64,000 bases of DNA, taken from the NCBI GenBank assembly GCA_029237695.1, contig CM055267.1, positions 13,047,043-13,111,042 on the forward strand. The letters run 5' to 3'. Shown one piece after another: positions 1 to 11,639 of this stretch (positions within the stretch are counted from its first letter, which is position 1; each line of letters opens with the position of its first letter). The notes below the pieces were generated by a model, which saw only the letters and a program-made list of their open reading frames with translations, did no database searches and was not told where the DNA came from. The translations under genes were made by a program, and so were the position numbers. The stretch comes from Conchocele bisecta (Eukaryota > Mollusca > Bivalvia > Lucinida > Thyasiridae).

Positions 1-877
1 CTTGTTAAATATAGCAAATCCATTCGCATTGAACATATCACCACTGCAACCACTGTAGACCCAGACCGGCCGGCGATGTATAGCCGACTGGCCATGGTCA
101 GCAGTGTTTGTCAGCATGTCATATGCACGCTCCTACTGCATTCCGCTTGCATATTGAACTCTGTTTATATCGAGTTCAGTCTGAAAGCGGAAACATAGGC
201 GCATGTCAAGATCAGAATCAATTAATTTTACACGAATCCCACATTGCCATGTATTTGTGTCTCATAGGCCGATGTCGGCCGGATCTCTTAAAAATGTAAT
301 TTCGCTCACATGTATTATAACCTTGTTTTAAGAGATGTGACACGTTAATAAAATATTTTACTACTACTACTATGTTTCTGGTTATTCACAATTTGCAATG
401 CAGATAATTCATTATTCTCAACATTCAACAGAAAATATGTAAGTGTATAAATGAAAACATTCTGGATGGTAGGAATATGTTTGGTTTGGATAAAATTCCT
501 GTTTACTCAAGTACACTACATGTATACATAAAGTGGTTTTGTGAACACTTGAAAAAATGATGTAACTGACAAACTAAAAGTGTTTGTAAAACAGAATTCC
601 ACCGCTGGTGAGCAGTCGAGAACAAAATACCATAGAAATGCATTAAAAGTTTGAAACTGATACATATACACCTACATAAACATGGGCCACCAGCTGACAC
701 AAGAAACACTCTGTCGTCTGCATCAACATGGTCTAGATCATATACTACTCCATTCAGGGACTACAGTGTGTATCATTTAGTCAATCAACTATTTAGTGTG
801 CATCTGTATGTCAGTCTAACTGTGTATACATACTCAGTCAGGACATACATTAGTATTAATGTACACAGGTGGACGAC
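1..877. other. non-coding, no feature recognised
   Basis: The stretch is AT-rich with a short CTA microsatellite near 358-371. Open frames on both strands lack codon bias or recognisable domains. It would lie downstream of the prominin gene. Confidence 0.5.
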
Positions 878-1143
878 GACTCGGACCTGTTACATAAATA
901 AATGCCCATTGAAAAACATTCCATCACCCCACCCATCTTGTTTTGTGAGTTCTGTTACCCCACCCACCTGGTGTTGTGAGTCCCATTACCCCACCCACAT
1001 GGTATTGTGAGTTCCATTACCCCACCCACCTGGTGCTGTACTGTATGCTACGTATCTTAGATACGTAGCAACAGTACGACAGCAGGTGGGTGGGGTAATG
1101 GGACTTTTTCAATGGGCATTTTTTTATGTCACAGGTCCGAGTC
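878..1143. repeat. foldback MITE-like element
   Basis: Both ends carry an inverted repeat starting GACTCGGACCTGT and running through AAATGCCCATTGAAAAA. The interior has about three tandem copies of a unit containing TTCCATTACCCCACCCACCT and a small palindrome, GCTACGTATCT/AGATACGTAGC, near 1047-1068. No coding capacity, so it is probably a non-autonomous foldback element. Confidence 0.7.
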
Positions 1144-1351
1144 TTTGACCTGTGATAATGTTCTCATGTTGTTTTGGCAAACCAGTAACACAAATAAACA
1201 ACAACAACTTGGTTTGGCAACATGCTGCAGTATAAAACCCTCAATGCCATCCCCAACCCTGGAATGTGATTGGGGTGGAGGACACCCACAGACAAATGGC
1301 ATACAGGCGGCAATTCAGATGGCCCAATATGCCTGAAAGCTGGAATATTAA

Positions 1352-1559
1352 CTCTTTCACCCCTAAGTAACTGGAATGGATTTTGATATGTTAATTTTGC
1401 AACCAATCCAATCGTCATAAAATGATTATCAGACTAGTCCATTTATGAAAATTACTTGCAAAAAGTGTAGATCCTGGTGAGATGGCTCGTCACGTACCGA
1501 CTCATCTGGATCTACACCGTTTGACAATACCACTGTATAGGTCTGTAGTGTTGAAAGGG
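1352..1559. mobile_element. MITE with TTAA target duplication (family M, copy 1)
   Basis: The element starts CTCTTTCACCCC and ends TGTTGAAAGGG, flanked on both sides by TTAA. A second copy lies in inverse orientation at about 13377-13615. TTAA duplication is known for piggyBac and some other superfamilies; assignment to piggyBac is inference. Confidence 0.65.
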
Positions 1560-1820
1560 TTAAATGTCTAAAATATCTAATATATTCTAAATTTCAGAAT
1601 GTGTCTAATTCCTAGATCGGCCAGGTCAGGAAGACATTGATAGGAGCATAAACGCAGAATGCTATGGAATGTGGTCTCCCCAACCCTTTATACATGAACA
1701 AATACATATATACTCTCAGGCAATAGCTATATTAAAAATAATCTATTTCTCCGTATTTTTCCTTGAAACTATAGTATGTGATAATTTCCAATAACCTCCG
1801 AAGGGAAGAGAATTTAATAC

Positions 1821-2190
1821 ACATTGTTTTAAAGTCACTCTTTTTATTGAATTTTCGACCACATGGTCTTTATCAAAATAGTATGAAAATGTTTTGGCAG
1901 TCCTACACGACGTCCATAGTCTAGCAGTAAACCGGATGTTTTAGTGAAAATGTTTTGGCAGTCCTACATGACGTCCATAGTGTAGCAGTAAACCGGATGT
2001 TGAAACATCCGGTTTACTGCTAGACTATGGACGTCATGAAACATCCGGTTTACTGCTAGACTATGGACGTCATGAAACATCCGGTTTACTGCTAGACTAT
2101 GGACGTAGAACTGCCAAAACATTTTCACACTATTTTGATAAAGACCATGTGGTCGAAAATTCAATAAAAAGAGTGACTTTAAAACAATGT
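1821..2190. repeat. long palindrome with internal 33-37-bp repeats
   Basis: The arms, starting ACATTGTTTTAAAGTCACTC at 1821 and mirrored to 2190, pair for roughly 80 bp with few mismatches. The middle holds five copies of a unit containing CGTCCATAGTCTAGCAG and AAACCGGATGTT, two in one orientation and three in the other. The whole could fold into a long hairpin. No protein is encoded. Confidence 0.8.
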
Positions 2191-2229
2191 ATATTATGTG
2201 ATGTCACAAGATATATTTTTAAAGAAAAT

Positions 2230-2670
2230 GAAAAGACATATGAGACACGCCATGTGATTTTGTACCTAAGAACATGTGCAATTTTTCATGAAAAATATTT
2301 GCAGAACCTGGGGGCCGTTTCACTAAACTTCGTACGACTAAAATGTTCGTAAGTGCAAACTTATGATAGTCTATAAATGTCACATTAACAATGTTTTCTT
2401 GTAAACAATTATTGGATTTACATTTATTGAGCATAGGCTCATACATCCATCAATTGAAATTTACAGACGATCCTAAATTTGCACCAACAAACATTTTAGT
2501 CGTACGAAGCTTAGTGAAACGGGCCCAATCTGTAAATCACATCGAAAGTTGACGAAACTCACATAGCAAATGCTGAATAGACGTCATTTACAGAAAATAC
2601 TGCAACTATTTTTTATGAGATATCGCACATGTTCTTAGGTACAAAATCACATGGAATGTGTCATATATAT
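2230..2670. repeat. foldback element hosting a MITE
   Basis: Inverted arms containing CATGTGATTTTGTACCTAAG (left, about 2230-2305; right, about 2594-2670) surround unique DNA plus a nested copy of the GGGGCCCGTTTCACT MITE. This indicates an older foldback element with a younger insertion. Confidence 0.65.
2310..2526. mobile_element. palindromic MITE, GGGCCCGTTTCACT family, copy 1
   Basis: Inverted ends read GGGGGCCGTTTCACTAAAC and GTTTAGTGAAACGGGCCC-like sequence, followed inward by GTACGACTAAAATGTTCGTA. The centre contains TTTATTGAGCATAGGC. Further copies of the family are at 10965, 19162, 36489 and 43878. Confidence 0.85.
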
Positions 2671-2737
2671 GTTTATTTAATAGAAACATTGAAGGTTGCT
2701 GGACGAGTGTAGTTGAGACATGGTGAATGTGTGTTGG

Positions 2738-2935
2738 TTTGCTATAGAAGTTACCCCTGGAAGTAACGGACAGGGTCTGTGTAAAATGGTTCGCTGTGAA
2801 AGTTACCCCAATGAGTAACAACCAGGGCCTGTGTAAAATGGTTTGCTGTGGAAGTTACCCCTGGGAGAAACAGCCAGGGCCTGTGTAAAATGGTTTGCTG
2901 TGTAAGTTATCCCTGGGAGTAACAGCCAGGGCCTC
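2738..2935. repeat. about 4 tandem copies of a ~52-bp unit
   Basis: The unit contains GGTTTGCTGTGGAAGTTACC and GTAACAGCCAGGGCCTGTGT and is repeated about four times with point differences. Confidence 0.8.
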
Positions 2936-2939
2936 AGTG

Positions 2940-4245
2940 CTAATAAAACATTCTTAGCCTGTACACTGCTGAATTAAAATTTGTCGTCTGCTGATTATTA
3001 TTTATATTCTATTTTTGTCATAATTTTTTTGCCAATGGAAATTATTCTAAAGTGCTGTCAAAGTATGTTTTTATGGAGAAAGAAGGCACAATTTAAAGCA
3101 ACAGCAGACAACAATTAATTTTCGTGTTCAGCATTCTAAGGGAAGCACATTCTAAATTCCTACTAAAAATCAGGCAGTGTGATTGGCCGAGACGATTGGC
3201 CAATCAAATATCCTGATTTCGAGTGTGAGAACCGAGTACGAATTTAGAATGTTTTATCAGCATGGGCCCCGACCTGAGCGTAGTCGTGGAATGTTGGCGA
3301 CGATGCAGCACCAATCACAGGCCAGCGTTGGTGCCGAATGTCACAGATGACGTGTGTCGGCTTGCTGACTGCTAATGTCATCTACCGACTGGTGTGACCG
3401 TTAAGTGGACGACGCACTGCAATGGAAAAAACATGTAGCTTTGACCACAGACTCACTTATGTTCAAAAGAGAATTACACTATTATACACTTATTCAATAA
3501 ACTCGCTCTTCAAATTTCTGGCCTTATTTTACATGACTTTATCAAAATTAACATCAACTTAAACAAGAAACCAGAAGATTTTACTGTTCACTCATATTGA
3601 ATTTTTATACAAGTGACGTTAGACTTGATAAACTTGAAGGCATGTTAAGGCCGAAAATTTGGTGAGTCAGTTTATTGAATATATATGTATATAAAATAAT
3701 AAAAGTTAGTTCATTATTTGGAATAATTATGAATAAGTTGACTAAATTAATTAAATTTAAATACACAAATACTGTCAATTAAGAACTTAACATTATATGT
3801 TTACTGTTACTTGGTGATGAACAGAAAAGGTCACACTGCAAATACCATGAAGAGTGTCTTAACTCTTAGAAGGCTGGAACCGAAAACTGTCGTCTGCTGT
3901 TGTTTCTTATTTTGTATTCTCTAAATAAAAACATGGTTTGGCAGAATTTTAAAATCATTTTCATCTCAAGGTTTAACCACACTAAATCATCAGATATTTA
4001 TGCGCGGTGTAGTCAAAAGTAGTATGTTAAAAAAAATAAGCCAGATTTGTTATGCCATAGACACTTTTTGCTTGCAGAAACCAATCAATTGATGCACTAA
4101 TCTACATCATAGGCATGTTAATGTATCATTTACATCAGTATCAAGCATCTGCTTTGGGATTATTTTGTAAGTCGGATCATGTAAGTCATGTGAGGCAGCT
4201 TCAATTCCAGCCGCTGACTTTTTGCGCCACCACCAGGGTGGTCAC
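2940..4245. other. AT-rich repeat relics, no gene
   Basis: Contains eroded pieces of the element family marked by CGTCTGCTGTT and AGCAGACAACAA (about 2985-3120 and 3885-3960) and a foldback with arms near ACATTCTAAATTC (about 3138-3255). Nothing coding is recognised. Confidence 0.45.
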
Positions 4246-4492
4246 AGGAGATTGAATTTATCTTTCTTAACAATAATTAAACCTATATTTTAATTAGTGA
4301 ATATCCAGAGCATAATGGCTGCAGGTTATGGGAAAATAGGTCCCACAACATCCATATGAAAATATGTTCCACAACATCTATACGAAAATATGTCCCACAA
4401 CATCCATACGGAAAATGAAAGTAGCAGAGAATAGCAAAACGTGTGGTCATTGGTTAGTTTATATAGGACAAATCTTTGGTGATGGTGGACCT
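4246..4492. repeat. direct duplication, copy 1
   Basis: Sequence from GAGATTGAATTTATCTTTCT through TCATTGGTTAGTTTATATAG recurs at 5408-5973 with high identity. The second copy carries an inserted block (5521-5895). Confidence 0.75.
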
Positions 4493-4497
4493 CTAAG

Positions 4498-4999
4498 CAT
4501 CAATAAGGCCCACATAGTGAGTGAGTGAGTGAGTGAGTGAATAGGGTTTAACGTCCGCTTTTCTGACATAGAGGTACAAGCCTCAGGAAGTCTACACGCA
4601 GACGGGTCAACGGGGTCGAGTCCCATATCCACCTGTCCAAGGGGGGTAAATCCCAACTTCAGAACTCAATATTTACAATCAAAATATATATTCAGTCCTG
4701 AAATTAGAACAACCTGATCTGGTGCCAGGCCCTCGCCACACCAGCATCATTTATCCCATCCCCTAAAAGTAATAGGATTAGCGCTAATCTTACTTTTATA
4801 TATGGGGCATAGCCCGACTCAACTCTCACATACAAGAAAGCCAAAAATGTACATGAGGGCCAAATCCGGTATAGTGGGTTCCGGAAAGTATGAACCCAAT
4901 CGTTAAGCCAATTTAGTCGCCTTTTACGACAAGCAATGGCTACTGCAGCACTATTCTCAGGATCAGTTGATCCCGCCCCGGTGCCTGCACGGGGCTCCC
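4498..4999 (-). mobile_element. SINE-like retroposon with target-site duplication
   Basis: Read on the minus strand it starts near AGCCCCGTGCAGGCACCGGG and ends with CGGACGTTAAACCCTATT followed by a (CACT)n tail. It is flanked by the 12-bp direct repeat CCCACATAGTGA, the mark of LINE-driven retroposition. A related, more diverged unit is at about 42690-43135, and a 5'-truncated copy is at 28666-28709. I do not see a clear RNA polymerase III box A/B pair, so the class is uncertain. Confidence 0.7.
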
Positions 5000-5407
5000 A
5001 CATAGTGAATTCAGCTGTCTGGAGAATAATTAATTCCGGGATATTAATTCTTAAATATGTCGATACAGCGAGAAGAATAGGAATTGCATCAATGTAAACT
5101 TGCGGTAAAACTTTGCGTCACAGAAAATATTGCTCATAAAGCTTCGCTGGACAACATTTTTCTGAACCGCCTATGTAAAAATAGGAAAAAATCTCTATTA
5201 TCACTACAGTATTTGCTGACAAGTGTCATTTTAGTGTATATCATTTATATTCAGGTGGCTTTTAATGAAACTCACCAATTGTTACTCGATATAATGTTTT
5301 TTTTATGCTTTCGGCCAAAATCGACATCCGCTGGAAGCTGGATCAAGTAATCAAATATGCCCTGGTGACACAAACTGGCCAATCTAGTCTTCAAACATAG
5401 CTAACCC

Positions 5408-5973
5408 CAGGAGATTGAATTTATCTTTCTTAGCAATAATTAAACCTATATTTTAATTAGTGAATATCCAGAGCAGAATGGCTGCAGGTTATTGGAAAAT
5501 AGGTCCCACAACATCCATACAAACAAGAGTGCCGCAAGTCACAAAATACGCCCGTCGAATATGAGCCAGACAGCGAAGATGCAGAAATGTGAAGCTGTCA
5601 CCAAGGCAAGAATTGTATAGAAAAATGTAAAAAAAATGGCTAAGTTAAAAAGGTGATATTTTTGTTAAAAAATATTTTTTCGGCATAAAAACACCAAGGT
5701 GCACATCTTCAATATGTGTAGAAGACGTGTGTATAGTTTCAGATAGATCGATTTCAGATTAGAACAGTTTCGGAGGAGTTGTGTACACGAACTATGCACT
5801 TTTTCTTCAGCTGCCCGCCCGCGCCCGCCCACCCGCCCGCCCGTCCGTCGTGCGGTAAAACATAATACGTACCCTTTTTTAAAAATGGTCGTATACAAAT
5901 CAAAGCAGAGAATAACAAAATGTGTGGTCATTGGTTAGTATATATAGGAAAATTCTTTGGTGGTGGTGGACCC
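5408..5973. repeat. direct duplication, copy 2, with insertion
   Basis: Second copy of 4246-4492. It is interrupted at 5521-5895 by a block beginning AACAAGAGTGCCGCAAGTCA and ending in a C-rich CCGCCCG microsatellite, resembling the tandem-core elements elsewhere in the window. 5000-5407 between the copies shows nothing recognisable. Confidence 0.65.
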
Positions 5974-6074
5974 CAAGACCTATAATAATTCTCAACTATC
6001 TCTAGATCTATTATAATGTTGAACTATCTCTAGATTTATATAATATTTAACAATGTAAAGAAATACACATTTAA

Positions 6075-6249
6075 CCCTTACAATGCGGGAAATGTAAAGT
6101 GTTGTCGGCTGTCGATGTATGTTTCATCTTGTTTCACAATAAAAACATGGAAATGATTCTAAAGTGTCATCAAAACATGGTTTGATGAGAAAAATGGAAA
6201 ATAAAACATTAACAGCAGACAACAAATGTTTAATTCAGCATTGCAAGGG
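6075..6249. mobile_element. palindromic MITE with TTAA target (family N)
   Basis: Ends CCCTTACAATGC and GCATTGCAAGGG between TTAA duplications; the interior has the GTCTGCTG/CAGCAGAC-type arms and an ACATGGTTTGATGAG motif. Related copies are at 33311, 34684 and 36855. Confidence 0.75.
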
Positions 6250-6804
6250 TTAAGGTAGCAGTTATAATACTAATACTACCATGTACCTACACAAGTACAG
6301 AGGTGTCCAAGATTTGGACCAAAAATAAAACATGTCTCTTAAATGCAGTAGAATGCAGGAAATGGCATCTAGAATTAAAAAGAATACCGAGGGTGCATGC
6401 CCGGAACCCCCTAGCACTAATTCGCTTTGCTCGGGTCAACATTCGTCTCCCAATATTAATTTGCTTCTGACGCCTCTGAAGTACTTGTACTTGCTACAAG
6501 CACCATGAATGTTTCACTCGATGGGCTAATCACACTGTGCAGATGAACATGTTGGTCCTGGTGCGTAATAGTCACAAACAGTTTTACCTTTTCTTCTCAT
6601 AGTGTGTAACATATACATTTGTACATGTACTAATGCAACTAAAAGACTACATCTAAGGGCAGAGTATGTAACACAATAATTCTGTCATGGAAGCGGTGTC
6701 ACGTCTGCCGGAGCATTTGACTGTAACCTGATTTGCTAAAGAAAGCATCACAAAAAACCATGAGAGAAGTGCATGCTTTCTGCTAAAGCAAGCGCGAAAA
6801 TTAA
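6250..6804. other. non-coding, no feature recognised
   Basis: AT-rich sequence without repeats or coding signal that I can identify. Confidence 0.4.
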
Positions 6805-6864
6805 CTACCGTCTGTTTCATGTTTTTCTGCTATTGACTATTAAAGACATTGAAACGAAAAAATA

Positions 6865-7110
6865 TTTAAATGTAAGTAAATTTTCATCAATAACAAAAAA
6901 GTTCCCCTCCCCATTTTTTTTATTTAGTGAAATTCCATCAAATATTCATATTAAAAAATAATTTTTGAATGTGATATTTTTGTTTTTTAGTTAAATTTTC
7001 ATCATAACAACAAAAAAGTTCCCCTCCCCATTTTTTTTATTTAGTGAAATTCCATCAAATATTCATATTAAAAAATAATTTTTGAATGTGTTGATTGATA
7101 TTTTGTTTTT
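6865..7110. repeat. two tandem ~120-bp copies
   Basis: The block containing AAAAAAGTTCCCCTCCCC and CATCAAATATTCATATTAAA occurs twice in succession. A diverged relative is near 11230-11360. Confidence 0.75.
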
Positions 7111-7439
7111 TAGTTACATCATTTCCAAAAACTATCTAGCCAGGTTTCGGAGCCATTGTCTAATTATTGTTTTACCCTCATGGTTACTCCCTAGCTCCTT
7201 TTTAGTTGTTTGACCTGAATATTAACCCTCACTATGTTGGAGACCGAATATATCAACTGCTGTTTTTCATTTTGCCTTAATTCTTAAGAAAAAACTTGTT
7301 TTGACAGAACATGATAATCATCTCCAGTGGAGACAATTCTTGCGTTGTCGAGAAATATTGAAAACTAGAAATGGACGCTTGTCGACAAGCGCATGTGTAT
7401 CCCCCTCCCCAGATACACAAGTAGTTTGAAAAAAGGGTG

Positions 7440-7735
7440 TTCGAGTTATGCTCCGGAGACAAAATCAGTGACGGAAAAACAAAGGGAGATAACTAAAAAA
7501 TTAGTGATGCAAGAGTTGTCATTCTTGCGTGACACACCTTTAGGGTCGTGGTCTATGCATGTGTGAAGTTTCATGAAAATATTCCAAAGGTTGTTCGAGT
7601 TATGCTCCGGACACGAAATCAGTGCACGAAACAACAAAGGGAGATAACTAAGAAATTAACGACGCAAGAGTTGTCATTCTTACGTGCGACACACCTTTGG
7701 GTCGTCTTCTATGCATGTGTGAAGTTTAATTAAAA
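7440..7735. repeat. two ~150-bp tandem-core units
   Basis: Units include AAGGGAGATAACTAA, CAAGAGTTGTCATTCTT, GGGTCGTGGTCTATGCATG and TTCGAGTTATGCTCCGGAC. The same unit recurs about three times at 9755-10200 and in part at 8430-8500. Confidence 0.8.
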
Positions 7736-7789
7736 ACTTTAGTGAAAAATGTGTTCATAGAACACGGATGTCCCACATATCGCTTTGAT

Positions 7790-8430
7790 AATAAATGAGG
7801 CCAAATTCCAAGTCAAAATTTTCTTTTACCTGAGCGTTAAAGTTTTTGAAGCACCAAGTATGTGACCTTGACCCTGGGCTTGGCGGGGGCAGGACGAACG
7901 TGGATTTGGCACAGGGCGGTAGAGGACCATTAGAGCAATGCATATGTGAAATATGAAGCTGATCCGTGAAAGAAAACAGAAATTATAAGATATTTACCTG
8001 AGCGTTAAAGGTTTTGAAGCACTAAGTATGTGATCTTAACTCTGGGCTTGGCGGGGGCAGGACGAACGTGGATTTGGCACATGGCGGTAGAGGACCATTA
8101 GAGCAATGTGTATATGAAATATGAAGGAGATCAGTCGAAGGATGAAGAAATTATGAGACATTTACCCGAGTGTTAAAGTTTTGTGACGGACGGGACGGAC
8201 GGACGGACGGACGGGATGACGGGAGGACGGGACGCACGTTCCTACGAATGAATACTTGTTGGGTTTTTACTCTATAAAAATACCCAACAAGAGTACCCAA
8301 CACTATCCTAACCCTACCCAATAAGATCCCCGTATGCTTACAACAAGTACCCATTCGTGTGTGCGGACGGACCGGCGGATGGACAAGGGGTAACACTAAT
8401 GGCCCCCTCCACTATCGTGGTGGGGCATAC
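7790..8430. mobile_element. tandem-core element with ACGG microsatellite and terminal hairpin (A)
   Basis: Two to three ~180-bp units, each with CTGGGCTTGGCGGGGGCAGG and GAGGACCATTAGAGCAATG, lead into an ACGG/GACGG microsatellite (8185-8235) and end in the hairpin TGGCCCCCTCC...GGTGGGGCATA (8400-8429). The layout resembles molluscan pearl/HINE non-autonomous Helitron-like elements; that assignment is inference. A foldback near 8240-8355 interrupts the microsatellite. Confidence 0.6.
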
Positions 8431-8597
8431 AAATATTCCAAAGGGTGTTCGAGTTATGCTCTGGATACAAAATCAGAGCACGAAACAACAAAGGGAGATA
8501 AGTAAACAAGAATTCCGCGGAATCAAATGCCTCGCCTGTCCAGCCTTGACCTGGAGCCTGGGCCCGAAAACAATTTTCACTGGCCCGAACATATTAT

Positions 8598-8663
8598 ACA
8601 ATTATTGACTAGTGAGCCATAGAATATCAGATTATATTCTATGGCTCACTAGTCAATAATTGT
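8598..8663. repeat. perfect 30-bp inverted repeat
   Basis: The arms ACAATTATTGACTAGTGAGC... (8598-8627) and its exact complement (8634-8663) are separated by only six bases. Confidence 0.95.
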
Positions 8664-9560
8664 TTTATTATATGATAATAGTCTGTATATAGCACTTACG
8701 ACCTTATGCTACTAGACAAAAATTGAAAACGAATTTGAAAAAAGAAAAGAAAAAAAGAAATGGAAACAAAAAGTTTAAAAATCAAAAATAATAATGTTTG
8801 CTACTGGAGCCCAGAAATTTTTTTTAATAGTCCTATATTTATCTACATATATCTGCACAGGTCCACATAATGCCACAATATTTTCAACACAGTTTACGGA
8901 AATGTAATATACAAAAAAAAATAAAAAAAATAATGCTCGCTACTGGAGCCCAGAATTTTTGTTAATAGTCCTATATTTATCTACATATATCTGCACAGGT
9001 CCACATACTGCCACAATATTGTCAACACAGTTTACGGAAATGTAATAATGTACCTGTATAAATTACCTGTAATAAGTTAGTGGTCAGTTAAAAAATTGAA
9101 AAAGAATGTAAAAAAAAAAAGGAAAAAAAAAATTAAATTTAAAAAAGATAATGCTCCCTACTAGAGCCCAGAGTGTTTTTTAATAGTCCTATATTTATCT
9201 ACATATCATATATGCACAGGTAATATAATCATTTACCTGTATAAATTACCTGTAAGTGGTCAGTGGTCAGTTGCACATGCTAGCACATGCACAGGTGAAT
9301 AGTCTGTATATAGCACTTACGACCTTATGCTACTAGACAAAAATTGAAAAAGAATTTGTAAAAAAAAATGAAGAAAAAAAAATGGAAAAAAAAAGTTTAA
9401 AAATTAAAAATAATAATGCTTGCTACTGGAGCCAAGATTTTTTTTTTAATAGTCCTATATTTATCTACATATATCTGCACAGGTCCACATAATGCCACAA
9501 TATTTTCAACACAGTTTACGGAAATGTAATATACAATGTAGTAATTTACCTGTATAAATT
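8664..9560. repeat. four imperfect copies of a 140-280-bp unit
   Basis: GCTACTGGAGCCCAGAATTT, TAGTCCTATATTTATCTACA and CACAATATTTTCAACACAG recur at about 8788, 8938, 9157 and 9418. TAGTCTGTATATAGCACTTA recurs at 8668 and 9299. A-rich linkers separate the copies. Confidence 0.8.
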
Positions 9561-9754
9561 ACCTGTGGTCAGATATAGTGGTCAAGACTGGACATTTGCA
9601 CATGCTAGCCCATGCTAGCACATGCACAGGTGAATGGTTCTCCCAGTCTCTATTGTTCTCTCTACAGGTAAGGTGTACAGAGCGCACAAGAAAATGTGTA
9701 CAGAGCAGACGAGAAAACGGGTCTTCATGCATTATTGTCCAGTTTGTAGAGTGC

Positions 9755-10227
9755 GCAAAACAAAAAAGGGAGATAACTCAAAAATTAGCTACGCAAGAGT
9801 TGTCGTTCTTGTGCGCGACACACCTCCGGGTCGTGGTCTATGCATGTGTGAAGTTTCATGAAAATATTCCAAAGGGTGGTCGAGTTATGCTCCGGACAGG
9901 AAATCAGTGCGCGAAAACAAAAAAAGGAGATAACTAAAAAATTAGCTATGCAAGAGTTGTCATTCTTGTGCACGACACACCTTTGGTTCGTGGTCTAATT
10001 GAATGTGTGAAGTTTCATAAAAATATTCCAAAGGGTGGTCGAGTTATGGTCAATCAGTGCGCGAAACAAAAAAGGGAGATAACTCAAAAATTAGCTATGC
10101 AAGAGTTGTCATTCTTGTGCGCGACACACCTTCGGGTCGTGGTCTATGCATGTGTGAAGTTTCATGAAAATATTCCAAAGGGTGTTCGAGTTATGCTCCG
10201 GACAAGAAGTGTCTGCGGCGGACGTGT

Positions 10228-10263
<36 letters not shown>

Positions 10264-10312
10264 CGGCCCGCTGTCAAATCCATAGTATCCCCCGACGGAG
10301 TCCGGGGGATAC
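9755..10312. mobile_element. tandem-core element with GGACGC microsatellite and hairpin (B)
   Basis: About three ~150-bp units (as at 7440) are followed by a (GGACGC)n tract at 10225-10262 and the hairpin GTATCCCCCG...CCGGGGGATAC at 10285-10312. Same architecture as elements A, C, D and E. Confidence 0.65.
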
Positions 10313-10388
10313 AATAAAACATTTCCAGCAGACGACAAAATTTAAATCAGCATAGCAACGTCTAACAATCCTCCTTCACAGAGAGTAA

Positions 10389-10494
10389 GAGTAATGGTGA
10401 TACATGTATCTGCATACTGATTGTTACATATATACAGCACAGCTTAGCTGTATATATGTAACATGCAGTATGCAGTACATGTATCACCATTACT
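10389..10494. repeat. foldback sequence
   Basis: AGTAATGGTGATACATGTA at the left is mirrored by TACATGTATCACCATTACT at the right; inner arms GTTACATATATACAGC and GCTGTATATATGTAAC also pair. Confidence 0.8.
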
Positions 10495-10964
10495 GTATTA
10501 CAGCTATATACATGCACCATACAGGGAGCCCTAATACAGATGGTACATACTTATATTAGGCTGTGACTGTAGAAATTGGGCTTATGGCATTTGTGATCAG
10601 TATAGCTCCTCATCAAATAGCACACTCCTATAGCCTGATAACGATATATATTAACTTTTCGAAGCATGCGGATGTGCAGGCTGATATCGATCTGCACTGG
10701 TAGAAAACCCATAAGTCCCATTTCTCCAGACATAGCCACATACACTGTATGTGATGTTTCATGACAAAAAGGAGCTTGTCTGAGATTTTTTACGAACATT
10801 TATGTGCATCTGACATTCTCCTGTGGCTCGATAAGGATGGGAAATGTGTCTTAACATTTCGCTAAGGTAACACACTCCTTTTTCTCATGGTGTAAGGCAC
10901 AGAAATGTGACTGGAGAAATGGTGCTCATGGCATTTATTTCCAAACCTGCGAGCATGCTCTACT
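10495..10964. other. non-coding, no feature recognised
   Basis: No repeat, splice-bounded coding block or RNA gene identified. Confidence 0.4.
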
Positions 10965-11180
10965 GGGGCCCGTTTCACTAAACTTTGTATGACTAAACTA
11001 TTCGTAAGTGCAAAATTGTGATAGTATGTAAATTTCACATTAACAATGTTTTCTTGTAAACAATTATTGGGTTTACATTTATTGAGCATAAGCCTATGCT
11101 CAATAAATGTAAGCTCATCAATTGAAATTTCCAGACGATCCTAAATATTTTAGTCGTACAAAGTTTAGTGAAACGGCCCC
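10965..11180. mobile_element. palindromic MITE, GGGCCCGTTTCACT family, copy 2
   Basis: Ends GGGGCCCGTTTCACTAAAC and GTTTAGTGAAACGGCCCC; centre with TTTATTGAGCATAAGC and its complement. Confidence 0.85.
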
Positions 11181-11639
11181 CTGGTAGACTGATAAGTTAC
11201 TACTGTCTGTTCCATGTTTTGCTGCCGACATACTTTTTACTATTAAACACATCAAATCTTAAAAATATTTAAAATTTCAGTACTTTTTCATCAATAACAA
11301 ACAAGTCAACCTCCCTAACTTAATTTTTTCATGAAATTCCATCAAATGCGAAAAAGACAGTAAGTATGCTGTTTGTTGAAAGCAAGGCAGCTATGTCACC
11401 GAATAGTGAACTGTGCAGACCCTGATCCTATTGTGCGGATGATCTGAGTCTACACCTATTACAAAGGCCATACGCCCCATTTCTCCAGTCACAGCCAGTA
11501 CAGGTGATACACGTGAGTGGTGGTGCAATGACCTAGTGGTACAAGAAGATCGGACACAGATTGAATGGTTTGAGGTTTGAATCATGGTTCCATCATTCAT
11601 TCTCCTGCACCCAAAACCACAAATCTCTGTAACCCTTTC

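Noticed and set aside
9578..10285. Open frames across the ~150-bp tandem units as a repeat protein
   Set aside because: The same units elsewhere are out of frame or interrupted, and they belong to a non-coding tandem-core element.
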